64,000 bases of DNA from Sinomicrobium weinanense (GCF_018863395.1 NZ_JAHKRR010000003.1:248001-312000); one strand, 5' to 3'; positions 35,170 through 45,479 are shown, counted from the first letter of the stretch. Numbers and translations: made by a program. The notes: generated from the sequence alone by a model not told the origin.

Positions 35170-38100
35170 TCAGAACCCGTACCGGATTCCGAGTTGTACC
35201 TGGTAGGGATTCCCGGACGGAGCGACCACCCCGGTATTGGGGTTGACATTGTAATTGTACGTATTGGCATCCGTATCGAATCCGCCGATGGAATAAATAT
35301 TCTGTTTGCCCAGGTTTTTCCTTGCCCCCCATTTTTTATTCAGCATATTGGCCAGGTTAAAAACATCCGCCGACAATTCTACATACTGCGATTTAAAGGT
35401 ATTGAACCTTTTTCTCAAACTTACGTCCCAGGTACCGAAGAAATCATTGATCCCCCCGTTCCTCCTGGCTACTTTTCCATAACTGTCACGGATGTACTCC
35501 TTCAGGTGGTCACTGGCGTCGGGATTGTCCAGTATCTGCTGTATGCCATTCCTGTATGCTTCGGGTGTTGCGGCATCATCGGGATCAAAAATATAGGCCA
35601 GGTCGTTGGAACTGACAAAGTCGCCGTTTACGTTCCCGTTAACGGCAAGGGAATAGCGTGTCCCCCCAAACCCGGAATAACGGAAAGAGAGACTAAAACC
35701 GTGAAAAGTGGGAAGGGAACCGTAGAGTACCAGCTTATGGCGAAAATGGCTGTTGGCGTATTCCATAGAGCCCAAGTTGCGGGGATCGTCGGGTGTCATG
35801 GTCACCAGGGTCGCCGTATTGGCCACATCTCCGTTAAAACTGGTATTATCTTTAGTATCATTCCAGGTATAACTGAAAGACACTATACCATCTTCAAAAT
35901 ATTTGTATGTACCATCCACCACAATAGCATAATTATTGACCTTACCTTCACTGTTCAGTTTCAGCACACGGCCTACCCTGTCCGTTTTCCGCCCTTCTGC
36001 CCAGTTGGCCGCGCCATTATCGGGATCGATGGTATTGGCGGGCACATACACCCCCCGGTTCCCTTCGTCTGCCAGCCTGAAATAGGGATCATCCACCATA
36101 TTGGCATCTGTATACATATAATTGTTCCGGGCAAAGGAAGCGTAAAAACTCACGCCCATTTTAAAACGATCGGTGAAAAACCGGTTGTAAGACAGGTTGG
36201 CTTTGTAAAGCGTGGGGATCTTCACATCATCACCGTTCATGTTTATGGTATTTATCGGGGTAATACCGAGTTCTTCCAGCACCTCCGCTCCCGGGGCGGT
36301 AGAAGGATCGGCCCGGTACCCGGGAAAATCGGGTGTGGGGATGGTTACATCGTTGCGGTTAATGTCCACCGATGCTACCCGGGTACCGTCGAACACCATA
36401 TTGTTGATCATTATATAATTGTTGATATCCGATCCGAATATCCCTCCTCCGAAACGCAGAATATCCTTCCCTCTTTCCCCGATATCCCATGTAGCCTGTA
36501 TCCTGGGCTGGAGCTGGAATGTGGAAAGGCTGTTGTCCGTTCGAAGACCGAGGTCTTCATAAACGATCTCATTGAAATTGGGTTTATCCAGATAATTGGT
36601 ATAATCTGCACGGATACCGGCCATCAGCTCAAATCCCGGGAACAGTGAGGCCTGCATCTGGGCATATGCCCCGAAGGCCATGATGTTCTGTGTTACCGCA
36701 GGGTCTTCCATTAAATTCACCTCCCTGACATACCGATACGGCTGCAGATTCTCAAAATCGTCCAGTCCGGTAAAATAAAACCTCCCGTTCATTTCACTTC
36801 CGTATACCGATTCCATATGCGTGTACATCAGGTCCGCGCCAAAGGTATAATCTATCTTGTCCGTACTGTAATACAGGTTATCTACCAGCTGAAATACGTT
36901 ATTGTAAAAGGATTCGGGAATGTAACGCTGCCCGCCGAGCTGGATGGTGGTATAAACATCTTTGCCGTTCACCTCGGAATGTACACGTTCCACTATGGCC
37001 CGCGGGATATTTTGAGAGGGGATCTGCTCTCCCGGGAAAGCACTTTCCGATGTCCGCAGGTACTGGAATTTCAGTTCGTTGGTCATTTTGGGGTTCAGTT
37101 CGGAACGGAGCGAGGCCAGGAAGCTGTTGTCTGTAGTGCGGACATCGCTGTATACCTCGTACAGCTCAATACTGCTGTTATCTGAGATCGCCCGTCGGTG
37201 AAGGTCAAACACATAGTTATTCCTTAAGGTCAAAAGGTTTTTATCGTTCAATTGCCAGTCAATACGGGCAAATATGGCATCCGTGCCCCGCTTTCTGTTA
37301 AACGAGCCAAACTGGGGAGAATCGGCTACGCCGTATTTGTTCCGGGCAATATCCAGGTACCTGTCTAATGATTCCCGGGACACATTATATCTTCTTTCGT
37401 CTTCGGCCGTTTGCAGATCGGCTATCTGTAAGGGATTGGTATCTTCCTGGTGGTCCCAGGCCACAAAAAAATGCACTTTGTCCTTAACGATCGGGCCTCC
37501 CAGTGAAAAGCCGTATTGATATGAAGAGAAATCCTCATCCCGCCTGTTCCCGCGAATATCATACGGACTGGACAACCAGTCGGTACGGCCGAAAGTGAAT
37601 ATACTTCCCGAAAGGGTATTGGTCCCGGATTTGGTCACCGTATTTATAGATCCACCACCACTTCGTCCGTAAGTGACATCGTACTGGTTGGTAGACACCT
37701 TGAATTCCCGGATGGCTTCCATGGAAATGGCATACGAACCACCACGGCGGTTGGCAGTCCCTCCCGAGGTAGGGTTCCTGGCCGTCATTCCGTCTACAGT
37801 AAAATTGGTAGAAGACGGCAACTGGCCTGAAAGACTGTTTCCCGTGCTCAGCGGTGAAAGATCGATCAGGGAGGTGTAGTTCCGCCCGTTCACCGGAAGT
37901 TTCTCAAGATCCTGTGAAGTCACGGAGGTAGCAGCCCCGAAATTCTTCACCGCGCTTTTGAGCCCGGAAGCCGTGACCACGACCTCATCGAGGGCTTCGG
38001 CAGATTCCTCCATTTTAAAATCTATCCGGAGTTCGTCTCCCTGGTTGAGCTCATATCCCTTCCTGGTCTGGGTACCGTATCCCATATAGGAGACGGTTAT

Positions 38101-38337
38101 GGTATAAGGTTTTCCCAGAGGAAGTTGTTTCAGTATATATTTACCGCTGATATCGGACACTGTTGCCGTTGAAAATCCGGTGGATTCGTTCTTTACCACA
38201 ACAGATACTCCCATAAGGGGTTCTGATGTTTCATCAACGACCATCCCTTCGATCGAAGCATGTGTGTTTTGTGCTGTTATCGTAAACACGGAGCATACAA
38301 GCCACAATAGCAACAGCCAAGCATTAGTAAGTTTCAT
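35170..38337 (-). CDS. Oar-like TonB-dependent receptor with N-terminal carboxypeptidase-regulatory domain
   Basis: 1055 residues. Signal peptide (about 1-22, ending TITAQ), a CarboxypepD_reg domain (about 27-110), a plug-like part with SGLKSAVKNFGAATSVTSQDLEKLPVNGRNYTSL, and a long barrel. The Oar group differs from SusC: it has DGMTARNPTSGGTANRRGG and a conserved EFKVSTNQYDVTYGRSGGGS segment, and no SusD partner. The C-terminus ends in an aromatic Phe (QLGIRYGF). Known Oar-like proteins act in protein secretion or adhesion-related transport in myxobacteria and flavobacteria; the substrate here is unknown. It stands alone between the P450 and ruvB on the same strand. Confidence 0.9.
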   Translation of the reverse strand: MKLTNAWLLLLWLVCSVFTITAQNTHASIEGMVVDETSEPLMGVSVVVKNESTGFSTATVSDISGKYILKQLPLGKPYTITVSYMGYGTQTRKGYELNQGDELRIDFKMEESAEALDEVVVTASGLKSAVKNFGAATSVTSQDLEKLPVNGRNYTSLIDLSPLSTGNSLSGQLPSSTNFTVDGMTARNPTSGGTANRRGGSYAISMEAIREFKVSTNQYDVTYGRSGGGSINTVTKSGTNTLSGSIFTFGRTDWLSSPYDIRGNRRDEDFSSYQYGFSLGGPIVKDKVHFFVAWDHQEDTNPLQIADLQTAEDERRYNVSRESLDRYLDIARNKYGVADSPQFGSFNRKRGTDAIFARIDWQLNDKNLLTLRNNYVFDLHRRAISDNSSIELYEVYSDVRTTDNSFLASLRSELNPKMTNELKFQYLRTSESAFPGEQIPSQNIPRAIVERVHSEVNGKDVYTTIQLGGQRYIPESFYNNVFQLVDNLYYSTDKIDYTFGADLMYTHMESVYGSEMNGRFYFTGLDDFENLQPYRYVREVNLMEDPAVTQNIMAFGAYAQMQASLFPGFELMAGIRADYTNYLDKPNFNEIVYEDLGLRTDNSLSTFQLQPRIQATWDIGERGKDILRFGGGIFGSDINNYIMINNMVFDGTRVASVDINRNDVTIPTPDFPGYRADPSTAPGAEVLEELGITPINTINMNGDDVKIPTLYKANLSYNRFFTDRFKMGVSFYASFARNNYMYTDANMVDDPYFRLADEGNRGVYVPANTIDPDNGAANWAEGRKTDRVGRVLKLNSEGKVNNYAIVVDGTYKYFEDGIVSFSYTWNDTKDNTSFNGDVANTATLVTMTPDDPRNLGSMEYANSHFRHKLVLYGSLPTFHGFSLSFRYSGFGGTRYSLAVNGNVNGDFVSSNDLAYIFDPDDAATPEAYRNGIQQILDNPDASDHLKEYIRDSYGKVARRNGGINDFFGTWDVSLRKRFNTFKSQYVELSADVFNLANMLNKKWGARKNLGKQNIYSIGGFDTDANTYNYNVNPNTGVVAPSGNPYQVQLGIRYGF

Positions 38338-38363
38338 GGTATTAAGATTCAGGTTACGGGGAG

Positions 38364-38371
38364 CAAAAATA
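38364..38371 (-). promoter_or_regulatory. -7 promoter box of the Oar-like receptor
   Basis: Minus-strand TATTTTTG is an exact TAnnTTTG match 26 bp before the ATG. No clear -33 at the right distance. Confidence 0.45.
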
Positions 38372-38463
38372 GAACCGGGGCTTTATGCGATTGTATTATT
38401 GCTATTAAATAAATGTAAATTCTGTATAAAAGGTAAGAAAAACTTATATGCGGGTCAAATAAT

Positions 38464-39486
38464 TCAGAACAATCCGCCCTGTATACCTCCCCTGGCCTTT
38501 CCGAGATGTTTGTATGCAAGTTCGGTCACCTCCCTTCCACGGGGGGTCCTTACGATAAACCCCTGTTGTATCAGAAAAGGCTCATACACTTCTTCTATGG
38601 TTTCCGCACTTTCGGAAACGGCAGTGGCCAGCGTGGTGATCCCCACAGGGCCTCCCTTAAATTTATCGATAATGGTAGCGAGGATCTTGTTGTCCATCTC
38701 ATCCAGGCCGTGGGCATCGACATGGAGTGCTTCCAGTCCGAAGCGGGCTATTTTTATATCGATCCTGCCATCGCCTTTTATCTGGGCAAAATCCCTTACC
38801 CTTCGCAGCAGGGCATTGGCTATCCGTGGTGTGCCCCGGCTTCTTCCTGCGATCTCTATGGCAGCTTCCATCGTAATGGGGACCTTGAGTATCTGGGCAC
38901 TCCGTTCTACTATGGTAGACAACAATTCGGTGGTGTAGTACTGCAACCTGCTGGAAATGCCGAAACGGGCACGCATGGGCGATGTAAGCAGTCCGGAACG
39001 GGTGGTGGCCCCGATCAATGTAAACGGGTTCAGGGTGATCTGTACGGTCCTGGCATTAGGCCCGCTTTCTATCATAATATCGATCTTGTAATCTTCCATA
39101 GCGGAGTAGAGGTATTCTTCTACCACCGGGCTAAGGCGATGTATCTCATCGATAAAAAGCACGTCTCTTTCTTCCAGGTTGGTGAGCAGCCCCGCCAGGT
39201 CGCCGGGCTTGTCCAGCACCGGTCCGGAAGTGACCTTGATCCCTACACTGAGCTCATTGGCCAGTATGTGTGCCAGAGTGGTCTTGCCCAGGCCGGGAGG
39301 GCCGTGAAACAGCGTATGGTCCAGGGCCTCCTCGCGAAGGTTAGCCGCCTTTACAAAAACCTTGAGATTTTCCAATACCTGCTCCTGCCCCGTGAAATCA
39401 TCAAAGGAAAGCGGCCGGAGCGTTTTTTCGATGTCGATCTCTTCCGGGGAGAATTGTTCGCCTGTAGGGTCCAGATATTCGTTCAT
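38464..39486 (-). CDS. ruvB: Holliday junction DNA helicase RuvB
   Basis: 340 residues from the ATG at 39486 (MNEYLDPTG; the TTG three codons earlier is a worse start). The AAA+ core has Walker [10 protein letters not shown], Walker B FIDEIHR, sensor 1 GATTRSG and the arginine finger region [15 protein letters not shown] winged-helix C-terminal domain binds DNA ([19 protein letters not shown]). RuvB drives branch migration of Holliday junctions with RuvA. No ruvA or ruvC lies in the window. The preceding toxin gene ends 19 bp upstream, so read-through from its promoter is likely. Confidence 0.97.
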   Translation of the reverse strand: MNEYLDPTGEQFSPEEIDIEKTLRPLSFDDFTGQEQVLENLKVFVKAANLREEALDHTLFHGPPGLGKTTLAHILANELSVGIKVTSGPVLDKPGDLAGLLTNLEERDVLFIDEIHRLSPVVEEYLYSAMEDYKIDIMIESGPNARTVQITLNPFTLIGATTRSGLLTSPMRARFGISSRLQYYTTELLSTIVERSAQILKVPITMEAAIEIAGRSRGTPRIANALLRRVRDFAQIKGDGRIDIKIARFGLEALHVDAHGLDEMDNKILATIIDKFKGGPVGITTLATAVSESAETIEEVYEPFLIQQGFIVRTPRGREVTELAYKHLGKARGGIQGGLF

Positions 39487-39505
39487 ATTTGGCAAAGATA
39501 TGCAA

Positions 39506-39799
39506 TCAAACTCTATCTACCGGATTACGACTCGTATGAAATACTCTAAAAATGACTACTTCATTGCCGTAAATCTTGTACAATATTACAAAAGGAAAGA
39601 TTTTAACCGGTACCTGATAAAAACCTTTTTCCACCCTCCTGAATATCCGGGGATCAGAGATCAGGTAATTGTAAACATCTTCCAGGCAATCTAAAAATCT
39701 ATTTGTCAGACCCTTGCTCTCTACCACATAATAATCATAAGACTCGGAAATGTCCAATAATGCTTCATGCTTAAAAACAATATGGTAACCTTTAATCAT
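39506..39799 (-). CDS. RelE/ParE-family toxin
   Basis: 97 residues of the compact ParE/RelE fold: an initial strand [12 protein letters not shown], helices to about residue 50, then strands with [17 protein letters not shown] and [13 protein letters not shown]. The ending VFHTSRNP is typical for ParE-type gyrase poisons, but RelE-type mRNA cleavage cannot be excluded. Its ATG lies inside the antitoxin gene (8-bp overlap), so translation is coupled. Downstream is ruvB. Confidence 0.8.
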   Translation of the reverse strand: MIKGYHIVFKHEALLDISESYDYYVVESKGLTNRFLDCLEDVYNYLISDPRIFRRVEKGFYQVPVKIFPFVILYKIYGNEVVIFRVFHTSRNPVDRV

Positions 39800-40052
39800 C
39801 CTCCCGGTCAGTGTCTGTCACATAATTTTTAACTTCATCCCAGGTATATGATCTGGAAATACCGGAAAGATGTCTTTTTTCCGCCTTTTCCAGCAATTTC
39901 ATATGAGCAGGGGAAAGAGAAAAATCATTTCCCTCCTCTGACGAAACACGCTTACGGTATTTTAACAGGCTTTTGAATGCCTTTATTAACTCCACATCGG
40001 TTACGTTATTCAGTTCTTCCTGAATCCATCTTATTTCTGCCTGTAGGTCCAT
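39792..40052 (-). CDS. Antitoxin of the RelE/ParE pair
   Basis: 86 residues, upstream of and overlapping the toxin by 8 bp. It contains helical segments LQAEIRWIQEELNNV and ELIKAFKSLLKYRKRV and an acidic C-terminal end ([17 protein letters not shown]) that resembles the toxin-binding region of addiction-module components. There is no recognisable ribbon-helix-helix or AbrB domain, so the DNA-binding type is unresolved. It is likely autoregulated from a promoter 18-51 bp upstream. Identification rests mainly on size and position. Confidence 0.65.
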   Translation of the reverse strand: MDLQAEIRWIQEELNNVTDVELIKAFKSLLKYRKRVSSEEGNDFSLSPAHMKLLEKAEKRHLSGISRSYTWDEVKNYVTDTDREDD

Positions 40053-40069
40053 AGGAATTTACCTTTAAA

Positions 40070-40103
40070 CAAATTTACTAAAAAACAATACAATAGGTAA
40101 CAA
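40070..40103 (-). promoter_or_regulatory. Candidate promoter of the toxin-antitoxin pair
   Basis: Minus-strand TTG (40103-40101), 23-bp spacer, TAAATTTG (40077-40070), an exact -7 match. It would also serve ruvB by read-through. Leader about 11 nt. Confidence 0.4.
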
Positions 40104-40181
40104 GGATAGAATATTAAGAACACACATATCTGTAATAAAAATCGTAACTTCCCGGTAAATTACAAGATCACCTGTAACTTT

Positions 40182-42446
40182 ATGGACACTAAAAAATATG
40201 CTCCGGGGATTGTGAAATACATTCCCTTTCTTTACGTAGTCTGGGCCGACAACCTGCTGTCCGCTTCGGAAATATCGGTTTTTAAAAAAGCCGTTGAAAA
40301 CGACACATTGACCCAGGCGGAAAAAGACCGGGTAAACTCGTGGCTCCGACCGGGAAATCCTCCGGAAGATGAGGTCATCACTTCCTGGAAGCAACTTATA
40401 GATGCATCGGGCGTAAAGCTCCTGGAAAGCGACAATTACCCCCTGACCGCTTTCAGTCAAAGATTATTTTCAAACGAGAATGATGGAAGCGGACCGGACG
40501 AAAATCTGAAGTTCATAGAGATCAACCTGGGGATACAGCCCAATCACTATCGTCATTTATTCGATGTAAGGACTGACAAGGTCCCGACCACCGATTTTTA
40601 TGATCCACTGCAGATAGACCTGGTCCTCAAAGGAGCGCACGCCCCTCATATAGACAAATTCCGGAAACTGCTCTCCGATCCTTTATTTCAATGGAACATA
40701 CAACGGGACAAGGACGCTTTTCGCATCAGGACCCTGGAACAGGTGAAACTGCTCGCTTCGCACGGCTACGGGGCCATGGCCTATGACAAAGCCTACGGGG
40801 GTATCGGAAACATGCCGGCCTATGCGGGTATTTTTGAGAACCTGATGTATGTGGACGGTAGTCTTACTATTAAATTCGGAGTGCAGTTCGGCCTTTTCGG
40901 CGGAAGCATCCAGAACCTGGGCACCAAAAAACATCACGATCAATGGCTCAAAGCCACAGGAGAGGCCAAAATCCTTGGCTGTTTCGCTATGACCGAAACC
41001 GGGCACGGCTCTAATGTAAGAGGGATCAAAACGACAGCTACTTATGTCAGGGAAACCGGTACCATTGTTATTGACACCCCCGGAAAAAACGATAACAAGG
41101 AATATATAGGCAATGCCCTGCACGCACGTATGGCCACGGTATTTGCCCAACTCATCGTCAACGGTACCAATGAGGGTGTACACGCCATTCTCGTACCGGT
41201 CAGGGACGAAAACGGTGATCTTATGCCCGGGGTCCGGATAGAGGACAATGGGTACAAGCTGGGACTGAACGGCGTGGACAATGGTAAAATATGGTTCAGT
41301 AATGTAAGTGTACCCCGTGAAAACCTGCTGGACCGGTTTGGCCGTATAGACGGCAACGGCAACTATCAATCGGACATCAGCAATCCCAACAAACGGTTCT
41401 TTACGATGCTGGGCACTTTGGTAGGCGGCCGGATATGTGTGGCCAAAGGAGCCCTGAGCGGGGCTAAGATGGCCCTTGCCATTGCGGTAAAATATGCCTT
41501 GTACCGGAGACAGTTCAACAGCGGGGAAAAGGTACAGGAAGACCTGATCATGGATTATCCGTCGCATCAGCTACGGCTTATCGCTCCCATAGCGCTTACC
41601 TATGTGTACCACATTACCCTGGACCACATGATTCGTTCTTACGCTTCTTCTACCGAAGAGACAAGAAGGCAAACCGAAACCCAGGCAGCGGCTCTGAAAG
41701 CCCTCATTACCGATTTTTCCAATACAACAATCCAGGAATGTCGCGAGGCCTGCGGTGGAAAAGGCTACCTGCTGGAAAACAGGATCGGTGATCTCAAAAA
41801 CGACGTGGATATCTTCACCACTTTTGAAGGAGACAATACCGTACTGCTGCAACTCGCCGCCAAAGGGGTGCTGACAGACTTCAAATCGGAATTTAACAGT
41901 GATCATTTCGGGGATATCCTGAAATTGCTCGGTACACAACTGAGCGACCGGTTAACCACATTCAATCCCCTGTTCACCAACAATACGGACAAGGACCACC
42001 TTTTCGACCCCGGATTTCACCTCGAGGCTTTACAATACCGTACACGCCGGCTTACTTTTACAGCGGCTTCCAGGATACGCAGCTACCTTAAAAAAGGCGT
42101 TCCTTCGCAACAGGTATCCCTGAACATACAAACCCACCTGATCACTCTGGGGAAAACCTATGGCGCTATGCTTTCTTATGAGATATTTTCCGGATTTGTG
42201 GAAAACATGGCAGACAAAAGGCTGCAATTCCTGTTCCGTAAACTCGGGGCATTATACGCCTTGATGTATATACGGGATAACGCTGCCTGGTATCTGGAGC
42301 ACGGCTATATCAGCAGTAATAAATCCAAGGCTATCCGGCAAAGGGTGGAAAGGCTTTGCACGGAACTAAGACCGCATGTAGCATCGCTGGTTGACGGGTA
42401 TGGTATTCCGGAGCATTGTCTGACGGCGCCTATTGGTAAAAAATAA
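40182..42446 (+). CDS. Acyl-CoA oxidase (ACOX-type acyl-CoA dehydrogenase)
   Basis: 754 residues, the length of peroxisomal-type acyl-CoA oxidases rather than of the shorter acyl-CoA dehydrogenases. Visible are the FAD-contact motif AMTETGHGSNVRGI, the segment DNGKIWFSNVSVPRENLLDRFG and, in the C-terminal half, ACGGKGYLLENRIGDLKNDVDIFTTFEGDN, all ACOX hallmarks. It should oxidise fatty acyl-CoA to trans-2-enoyl-CoA, giving electrons to oxygen or to an electron-transfer protein. A terminator follows 2 bp after the stop. It is monocistronic and faces the cox genes tail to tail. Confidence 0.9.
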   Translation: MDTKKYAPGIVKYIPFLYVVWADNLLSASEISVFKKAVENDTLTQAEKDRVNSWLRPGNPPEDEVITSWKQLIDASGVKLLESDNYPLTAFSQRLFSNENDGSGPDENLKFIEINLGIQPNHYRHLFDVRTDKVPTTDFYDPLQIDLVLKGAHAPHIDKFRKLLSDPLFQWNIQRDKDAFRIRTLEQVKLLASHGYGAMAYDKAYGGIGNMPAYAGIFENLMYVDGSLTIKFGVQFGLFGGSIQNLGTKKHHDQWLKATGEAKILGCFAMTETGHGSNVRGIKTTATYVRETGTIVIDTPGKNDNKEYIGNALHARMATVFAQLIVNGTNEGVHAILVPVRDENGDLMPGVRIEDNGYKLGLNGVDNGKIWFSNVSVPRENLLDRFGRIDGNGNYQSDISNPNKRFFTMLGTLVGGRICVAKGALSGAKMALAIAVKYALYRRQFNSGEKVQEDLIMDYPSHQLRLIAPIALTYVYHITLDHMIRSYASSTEETRRQTETQAAALKALITDFSNTTIQECREACGGKGYLLENRIGDLKNDVDIFTTFEGDNTVLLQLAAKGVLTDFKSEFNSDHFGDILKLLGTQLSDRLTTFNPLFTNNTDKDHLFDPGFHLEALQYRTRRLTFTAASRIRSYLKKGVPSQQVSLNIQTHLITLGKTYGAMLSYEIFSGFVENMADKRLQFLFRKLGALYALMYIRDNAAWYLEHGYISSNKSKAIRQRVERLCTELRPHVASLVDGYGIPEHCLTAPIGKK

Positions 42447-42475
42447 AAAAGAGCCCGTTTAACGGGCCCTTTTTA
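42447..42475. terminator. Bidirectional terminator between acyl-CoA oxidase and coxA
   Basis: The palindrome GCCCGTTTAACGGGC (42453-42467) is flanked by an A run on the left (42445-42450) and a T run on the right (42470-42474). It can stop transcription from both convergent genes. Confidence 0.85.
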
Positions 42476-42499
42476 TGATTATAGAATATTTTTTTCTTT

Positions 42500-44323
42500 C
42501 TAATGGTTCAGTTCTTCCTCTCCTTCCTGTAAAGGTACGGTCTGGGGTGCATAGTCCTGTCCGGGGATCACATACTCTCCATCTTCGTTGGTCTTACTGT
42601 AATCGTAAGCCCATCGGTGTACTTCCGGAATTTCTCCGGGCCAGTTGCCGTGAATGTGTTCTACGGGCGTGGTCCACTCCAGTGTATTGGATTTCCACGG
42701 GTTTTGCTTCGCCTTTTCTCCGAAGAAGATGCTGTAGAAGAAGTTATACAGGAATACCACCTGGGCTGCACCGGCGATCAGGGCAAACACGGTCATCACC
42801 ACATTGATGTCCATCAGGTCATCGAATATGGGGAAGTTGGTATTGGTATAGTAACGTCTCGGGAGACCGGCCAGTCCGACAAAGTGCATCGGGAAGAAAA
42901 CACCGTAGGCACTCACCGCTGTTAACCAGAAGTGTACATATCCCAGGTTCTTGTTCATCATTCTTCCGAACATCTTGGGGAACCAGTGGTAAACCCCTGC
43001 GAGAAATCCATAGACTGCAGTAACCCCCATAACAAGGTGGAAGTGCGCCACTACGAAATAGGTATCGTGAACGTTAATATCCAGGGTACTGTCTCCGAGG
43101 ATGATCCCGGTAAGACCTCCGGTGATAAAGGTAGACACCAGTCCTATGGAAAACAACATGGCCGGGTTCATCTGCAGATTCCCTTTCCATATTGTAGTTA
43201 TATAGTTAAATGCTTTTACGGCCGAAGGTATGGCAATAAGCAGTGTTGTAAAGGTAAATACCGAACCGAGGAACGGATTCATTCCGGAAACGAACATATG
43301 GTGACCCCATACGATCGTGGAAAGGAACGCAATAGCCAGTATGGATGCAACCATAGCCCGGTACCCGAATATGGGTTTACGCGAGTTCGTGGCAATGATC
43401 TCCGAGGTGATCCCCAGTGCGGGTAATAATACGATATATACTTCGGGGTGCCCGAGGAACCAGAACAGGTGCTCGAACAATACCGGAGAACCTCCCTGGT
43501 GATGTAATACTTCGCCTTGTATGAATATGTCGGACAGGAAGAAGGATGTACCGAAACTCCTGTCGAAAATGAGTAACAGTGCGGCAGAAAGCAGTACGGG
43601 GAAGGAAACTACCCCGATAATAGCAGTAACAAACAGGGCCCATATGGTAAGCGGGAGCCTGGTCATGGACATTCCCCTGGTCCGCAGGTTCAATACGGTA
43701 ACGATATAGTTCAGTGAGCCCAGCAAAGACGAGGCGATGAATATAGCCAGAGATACCAGCCACATCGTCATCCCTAATCCTGATCCTCCCTGTGCCTGAG
43801 GCAATGCGCTCAATGGCGGATAAATGGTCCATCCGGCAGCGGCGGGACCTGCTTCAACAAAAATAGAAGCTACCATGATCACGGAAGACAGGAAGAACAA
43901 CCAGTACGACAGCATGTTCAAAAAGCCGGAGGCCATATCTCTTGCTCCGATCTGTAATGGAATGAGAAGGTTACTGAACGTACCACTCAATCCTGCGGTC
44001 AGCACGAAAAATACCATGATGGTACCGTGGATCGTTACCAATGCCAGGTAAATATTCGGGTCCATCACTCCATCGGGAGCCCATTTTCCGAGCAATACCT
44101 CAAATATGGAGAAGGACTCCTCGGGCCATGCCAGTTGCATACGGAACAATAAAGACATCACAATACCAATGATACCCATGAATATCCCCGTAATGAGATA
44201 TTGCTTGGAGATCATCTTGTGATCAAAGCTGAAAATATACTTGGAAATAAATGTCTGTTTATGATGATGTCCGTGATCCTGCGCGTGATCGTCTGCGTGT
44301 GCTGCTGTTGCTGTTGCTGACAT
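42500..44323 (-). CDS. coxA: Cytochrome c oxidase subunit I
   Basis: 607 residues with 12 or so TM helices. It carries heme a and the heme a3-CuB oxygen-reduction site: the helix-VI region FWFLGHPEVYIVLLPA contains one CuB His and the cross-linked Tyr, WGHHMFVSG gives two more His, and the helix-X segment AHFHLVMG holds the axial His ligands. The N-terminus has a striking His-rich start (HADDHAQDHGHHH). It is the last gene of the act-cox operon; the stop is followed by a strong terminator shared with the convergent oxidase gene. Subunits III and IV are not encoded nearby. Confidence 0.97.
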   Translation of the reverse strand: MSATATAAHADDHAQDHGHHHKQTFISKYIFSFDHKMISKQYLITGIFMGIIGIVMSLLFRMQLAWPEESFSIFEVLLGKWAPDGVMDPNIYLALVTIHGTIMVFFVLTAGLSGTFSNLLIPLQIGARDMASGFLNMLSYWLFFLSSVIMVASIFVEAGPAAAGWTIYPPLSALPQAQGGSGLGMTMWLVSLAIFIASSLLGSLNYIVTVLNLRTRGMSMTRLPLTIWALFVTAIIGVVSFPVLLSAALLLIFDRSFGTSFFLSDIFIQGEVLHHQGGSPVLFEHLFWFLGHPEVYIVLLPALGITSEIIATNSRKPIFGYRAMVASILAIAFLSTIVWGHHMFVSGMNPFLGSVFTFTTLLIAIPSAVKAFNYITTIWKGNLQMNPAMLFSIGLVSTFITGGLTGIILGDSTLDINVHDTYFVVAHFHLVMGVTAVYGFLAGVYHWFPKMFGRMMNKNLGYVHFWLTAVSAYGVFFPMHFVGLAGLPRRYYTNTNFPIFDDLMDINVVMTVFALIAGAAQVVFLYNFFYSIFFGEKAKQNPWKSNTLEWTTPVEHIHGNWPGEIPEVHRWAYDYSKTNEDGEYVIPGQDYAPQTVPLQEGEEELNH

Positions 44324-44383
44324 AATCTATATACTAATCGTTATCGTTACTGTTACTTTATATCTCATTATCCGGAAGAACAC

Positions 44384-45448
44384 TTAGTTCTCGTTCCCGG
44401 CTACCATCTGTCCAAAAGTCTGTTGCTCTTTGATCCAGGTGTTAAATTCTTCTTCGCTCTCCACAATGATCTTCATCTGCATATTGAAATGCGAAGTTCC
44501 GCAAATTTTGTTACATAATAAAAGGTAATCGAACTCCCAGTTTTCCAGGTCCTCGCCTTTTTTCCTTCTCTCGGCCCTCAGTTCATTGATGTGTTTTACC
44601 TTTTCCTGTATTTCCGGTTTTTGCCGCATTTCTTCCGTAGTCACCGTAGGTGTAAAGGAAAATTGTGTGATCATTCCCGGAACACAGTTCATCTGCGCCC
44701 TGAAGTGCGGCATATAAGCCGAGTGCAGTACATCCTGCGAACGCATTTTAAATACAACTTTCCTGTTTACGGGAAGGTGTAGCTCGGTTGTTGATATAAT
44801 ATCGTCCATACCATTCGGATCGGAAGAATCAATACCCAATACGTTCTGCCCGTCAAAATCGCTCAGGAAACGGACATTGGCATCTCCGAGAACATTGTCA
44901 TCACCTGCATATCTCGCTTTCCAGTTGAACTGTTGTGCGTATAATTCAATGACTATAGGATCGTCCTCCTCGTTAATATCCATGATGGTAGTCCAGGTAT
45001 AAAGACCGTACAGGATAAGTCCCGCAAGGGTGATTACAGGAATGATCGTCCAGATAAATTCCAGTTTATCGTTATCGGCATAGAACAGTGCTTTCTTTCC
45101 TTTTTCTCCTTTGTATTTAAAAGCAAAATAGTGAAGTAAGGTCTGGGTAATGGCCTGTACAATAAAGATCAACACCATAGAAACCATCATCAGGGTATCA
45201 TAGTCTTTCCCGTGGGCGGAAGACGCCTCCGGCAACAGCACTCTACCCCATTTTGCCAGACAATAGATAGTTAACAGATAGAGGAAGCCCAAAAAGGCAA
45301 ACATCAAATATCCGTTCAGCTTGTTATCCTTGTCATTGGCTACCTGGGCATTTTCAACTCCTATCTGGGAAAACTCGAATATCTTCGTCATCTGCCATAC
45401 GGCAATGGCAACGAGTATAAGTACAATTATAGTTAATAAAGCAGTCAT
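44384..45448 (-). CDS. coxB: Cytochrome c oxidase subunit II
   Basis: 354 residues. One signal-like TM at the start, two further TM helices (about 50-75 and 85-115) and the cupredoxin domain on the periplasmic side. The CuA site is visible as C-NKI-C-GTS-H-FNM near residue 315, with the earlier His in VLHSAYMPHFRAQ. It takes electrons from a cytochrome c or directly from the ActE-type heme protein. The subunit is larger than the E. coli or Paracoccus one because of the extended N-terminal region, as is usual in this phylum. It lies 60 bp before coxA and is co-transcribed. Confidence 0.95.
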   Translation of the reverse strand: MTALLTIIVLILVAIAVWQMTKIFEFSQIGVENAQVANDKDNKLNGYLMFAFLGFLYLLTIYCLAKWGRVLLPEASSAHGKDYDTLMMVSMVLIFIVQAITQTLLHYFAFKYKGEKGKKALFYADNDKLEFIWTIIPVITLAGLILYGLYTWTTIMDINEEDDPIVIELYAQQFNWKARYAGDDNVLGDANVRFLSDFDGQNVLGIDSSDPNGMDDIISTTELHLPVNRKVVFKMRSQDVLHSAYMPHFRAQMNCVPGMITQFSFTPTVTTEEMRQKPEIQEKVKHINELRAERRKKGEDLENWEFDYLLLCNKICGTSHFNMQMKIIVESEEEFNTWIKEQQTFGQMVAGNEN

Positions 45449-45479
45449 GTTACTATTTCCTGTTTACTTTAGTTTCTAT

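Noticed and set aside
35146-36648. 500-codon plus-strand frame opposite the Oar-like receptor
   Set aside because: Antisense to a gene with signal, plug and barrel features; no recognisable motif in its own translation.
38506-39549. 347-codon plus-strand frame opposite ruvB
   Set aside because: Antisense shadow of ruvB.
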